NCBI RefSeq assembly: GCF_010015445.1
Contig: NC_053119.1
Location: 21,413,050 to 21,477,049 of the forward strand
Direction: 5' to 3'
DNA length: 64,000 bases
Origin: Perca fluviatilis
Taxonomy: Eukaryota; Chordata; Actinopteri; Perciformes; Percidae
Part shown: positions 46,341-64,000 of the stretch, one piece after another
How positions within the stretch are numbered: position 1 is the stretch's first letter
Layout of the letters: the number at the start of each line of letters is the position of its first letter
Notes under the pieces: model-generated
Told to the model about the DNA's origin: nothing
What the model saw: only the letters and a program-made list of their open reading frames with translations
Databases searched by the model: none
Position numbers and translations under genes: made by a program

Positions 46341-49300
46341 TAAATAAGCAACTGTTTGCAAACATGTTCACCATATCAAGTTAAAAGGTGATGATATATC
46401 AGTATGATAACAATTTGTTTCCACTGCCCCCGAGTGGCCCAAAAAAATGTTTATGCAGGTTTTAGAAGTTAAATCTGCTTTTGTCCTTTAAGTACTCTGG
46501 CAGTTGTCATCATGAGGTACTGCCTTCAGTTACTATTGTATTGAGTTTTCTCAATACAATGTGAGACAGTAGCTCAGTTTATCATCCTCTTGGCCTCTAT
46601 TCTAAAAATATCATCGTTATCATCTAGTCATCTATTTTGAAAATAGCTAAAATTCCTTGCTGGACGTGTCCGTACTAACCTGCTGTGTTTCTTTCTAAGA
46701 GAAAATTTCCTGTTCGATTGTGTTAGGAGTCTGACAGTTTTTTTGCGCAGCTCCCCAAACAGTACTGTGTTTTTATCTCTGCCTCAGCAGTCTACAGCAA
46801 AGTGAGCTTTATTGACTTTGGCTTTTCCAGTTCCGTCAGGATGAGATGCATAGGAAAGTTCAACAATTGTGATGGCTATTTTCTGATTGCATGTCCCCAC
46901 GAAAGAATTGTATTCAAATGAAAAGTGGGCTTTAAACTGTAGTTTCTTTTTAAAGATGCAGGGCTTCTCTAGCTTAAGCTCAAAATACACTCATTATGCA
47001 AGCTTCTGCCTCACGCTACATCTGTAAATTTAAAGAGTATGAATACTCCACTACTTAATTTAAATAGGGTAAGGTCTGGCTTGGTTTTAAATCATTTTTA
47101 TGCTCACTGCTCACGCAGGATGTCAGTAGTTCCGGGCCCTGGTGGTTGGTTTCACGTCTTAAGAGCCCCACTTGAGTTGCCACTGTCCTCCTACTGGGAG
47201 AGGGATGTAAGGGGTTGGTCCCGTATCACTGCAGCTCACAGGGATAATTATAGCACACATACACACAAATGAATACAGGCACACATATATAGTATGCACA
47301 CAGAGACACACACATGCTGACCAGCTTGAGCTGAGCTGCTACACCTCATTAAATTGGGAAATAAATCCTGGATGAAGCCCTGGCTCTTTTCCAGATAACA
47401 ATCACCAGGCTTTTGGGGATTCACCATAAAATGTATAATTAACACATTTATTCTCTTGCTGTTGCAGGCTGTCCTTTTTTTCCACTTCACCTGTGACTAT
47501 GCACAGCCAAGTTCAGGCTGTATTTTCTGGGGCGGTTTTGTTGACTTTTTACATCAACAAAATTTGATTGGCACAAATAAATTATTACAACCACTGAATG
47601 GATTTTGCATGAATTACATCTGATTGTAAATTTCTAACACATTTGCAAGTTGAAAATAAACATTGATGATAAAAGTGTGTTGCAGGTTCCACCCCCCCAA
47701 ATCTTTTTATTTCAAATCCCAAAGCCAGAGCAGCCTGGTGGTGTACACGGCAGTGTGATTGGCTGCCCTAGGCAAATAATACAGGCATTCCCTAGAGAGG
47801 TGTAGTGGAAGCCTGGGGCAGCATACGTTAGCCTTGGTCTCTTCCCATGCCACCAGACACCGGCTCTGGGGCCGGTACTGAATCATGACTGTAGGGCAGC
47901 ACTAACAAATACATCAGTTCCCAAAGGAGCACTAGGCCAGGGCCTGACTGCCTAGCCTCTGGTCCCAGACACAGCTTCCACCACCTCATTCGCAGCCCTA
48001 ACCCACCCAGCAACCGAAGGCGGGAGAGGAGTAAACGTATGCAGCTCCACCTTTAATGGGCTCGATTTAATTCTTTCATATGGTAACCGGCATTAGTATC
48101 CCAAATTTGATAGTGTGCTTTTGTGATAACGCAGCAAATTAGTCTGCCTGAGCTCTAAATTAAGCTATGACATTTTAATACTGTGCCAGCAGATGCCTTG
48201 GGTAAGACAGGCAGTAGGGGGCAAGATAAAAACAGGTCAGGCTGCAGTTGTTAAAAGACCACTTCTTCCAAGTTTCATTCTTTTTACTCATCATTTGCAA
48301 GCTGTGCTCACACTCACAGTAAAATAATGAATTATACTGCTTATTTGTTTGTGACATTGCTGAATTATCCAGATACATATGAAATAAATTGAGCAAAGTC
48401 ATGTTGATTCTATTTTATTCTCGGAAGCTTAAGTCACACTGGTTTTGATGACCCTGGCAGTGATAATTTCAACATTTGTGTTTTTGCTATCATTCAAAAA
48501 TAATGGCTTCTGGTTGGATGAATTTTTGAATTTATTTTATTTAAACAGGGACAATGCACAAGTTAACATTAACCTTGTATAAGAACAAGGAGCAATGCAT
48601 TGTACCGGCTTTTAGCACAAGTGCTATTTTCCACCCGTAGTCCCTTTGAAAGTGTGATATGGCAACACTGAGCTGCCTGGCAACAAGAGAAATAATTCAA
48701 ACCTGGTATATTCAGTACAGTTCAACATTAGTGTTGTGATGGAGGCATTATTAGATTATATTGTGTAACAAACGAAAATAAAATCTTTACGTATTAACGG
48801 TTAATCAGTAGCCAATTAGCCTTTCACCATTTTGTTTTGAACTGTAAACAAGTCAGCTCGCTTGAACCTGAACACCCTGTTGAACTTATACATCTGTCCC
48901 CTTTGAACGGTGTCTACTAAGATGTCAGAGATCTAAGATCTCCCCATTCACACATGATGTTTCCCATTACAACAATCTCATTGTCTGAAATCTGACCTCA
49001 TTGGGGATCAGTTTGCTGCTGGCTCAGTCAGTCAGTCAGTCAGTTAGTCAGTCAATCAAAAAGCTGAGAGTGAAATGGAAAGTAAAGTGAGTGTCCCTGT
49101 GTCTTGTCCCTTGGCATGTTATCTGATGTGATCGATATGGCAGAGAAGCCTAATGGCATGATGGCCACGGCGGTGATTAGCCGAGTAAAGTGAGCCCTGG
49201 TGAGCCGCGTTGGTTCGTGTTGGAGTGCACTAGATCAAAAAGATAGCTTCCAGCAAACTGCACCGCATGGCAAATAACATTGATCTATGGCCAGAGATAT

Positions 49301-49523
49301 ATGTCTGTCTCTCTCTCTCTCTCTCGCTCTCTCTCGCTCTCTCGCTCTCTCGCTCTCTCGCTCTCTCTCTCTCTCACACCATCTGATGAACACAACAGAA
49401 CAAACTCAGTCTTATGATTGATAGCAGCAGTAACTGGATGTGCTATTCAACCCAGTAATCTCTGTTCCTTCCTCTATCCTCTTATCTCTGACGCTCTCTC
49501 TTTCTTTCTCTCTCTCCATGTAG
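46341..49523. other. Noncoding sequence upstream of the first nrcam coding exon
   Basis: No coding exon found. 48536-48660 (AACAGGGACAATGCACAAGT) is a repeat related to 17310-17345. 49021-49056 has GTCA repeats. A (CT)n/(CTCTCG)n tract lies at 49307-49376, followed by more pyrimidines that end in the likely acceptor at 49522-49523. This region may be a 5' intron of nrcam. Confidence 0.45.
49307..49376 (+). repeat. (CT)n / (CTCTCG)n microsatellite
   Basis: CT units regularly interrupted by CG, forming CTCTCG repeats between 49323 and 49363. It lies about 240 bases upstream of the nrcam start codon. Confidence 0.9.
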
Positions 49524-49614
49524 TTGTGAATGTGCACGTGTCCTCAGACGGTGTGACTGAACAGAGAGGCGGGGCGTCGCTGTATTTGGGGGCAGACCTT
49601 TGCGTCACACACTG
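49524..49614 (+). promoter_or_regulatory. nrcam: Probable 5'UTR portion of the first coding exon, with uORF
   Basis: A strong pyrimidine tract ends in ATGTAG (AG at 49522-49523), so the coding exon probably begins at 49524 and is preceded by upstream untranslated exons. An 8-codon upstream ORF (ATG at 49530, TGA at 49554-49556) lies in this leader and ends about 58 bases before the main start. If used it could dampen translation. Confidence 0.5.
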
Positions 49615-63965
<14,351 letters not shown>

Positions 63966-64000
63966 GTGAGGCTTTTTTTTCTTCAAGACAACAGATGAAC

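Overview
The window is vertebrate nuclear DNA, almost certainly from a percomorph-type teleost. The evidence is a multi-exon gene with GT-AG introns, long CA/TG microsatellites, and a repeat mix typical of spiny-rayed fish: a Rex3/RTE LINE, Tc1/mariner elements with long inverted repeats, tRNA-derived SINEs, hAT and Harbinger derivatives, and a TTAA-flanked foldback element. There are no operons, CRISPR arrays, rRNA genes or functional tRNA genes, and I see no convincing second protein-coding gene.

The only host gene I can support lies on the + strand from about 49.5 kb to the right edge. It is the 5' half of an L1-family cell adhesion molecule, and its sequence matches NrCAM (neuronal cell adhesion molecule) better than neurofascin, L1CAM or CHL1. 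I can place a signal-peptide exon, all six Ig domains with their paired cysteines, two small exons that are alternatively used in other vertebrates (57 nt and 30 nt), a possible 5' microexon, and fibronectin III exons up to the start of FN4. The rest of FN4, FN5, the transmembrane segment and the ankyrin-binding tail lie beyond the window. Whether this is nrcama or nrcamb cannot be decided here.

Layout: 1-6.2 kb is repeat-poor noncoding sequence. 6.2-7.1 kb holds an old repeat and a tRNA-derived SINE. 8.3-11.2 kb is a Rex3 copy inserted inside an older repeat. 12-13.2 kb is CA/TG rich. 13.2-16.5 kb holds two Tc1-like transposons side by side in TA/TG microsatellites. 16.9-18.2 kb has a SINE and a hAT element with a perfect 8-bp target duplication. 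21.1-22.2 kb is a Harbinger derivative. 24.8-27.85 kb is a nest of at least four repeats. 28-49.5 kb is mostly unique noncoding sequence with scattered MITEs, one exon-like segment (33622-33700) and possible conserved noncoding DNA; it may be the upstream or 5'UTR-intron territory of nrcam. 49.5-64 kb is nrcam.

The most interesting points are in nrcam. The exons expected between FN1 and FN2 are absent, and the flanking exon phases are incompatible. The Ig4 exon has no AG acceptor in any usable frame. A (GT)n tract of about 130 bp abuts the Ig3 acceptor in place of a pyrimidine tract, and a 670-bp palindrome sits in the Ig5-Ig6 intron. Among the mobile elements, the Rex3 copy carries a twin-priming signature (5' inversion with an 11-bp target duplication), and a foldback element shows clean TTAA insertion into another repeat.
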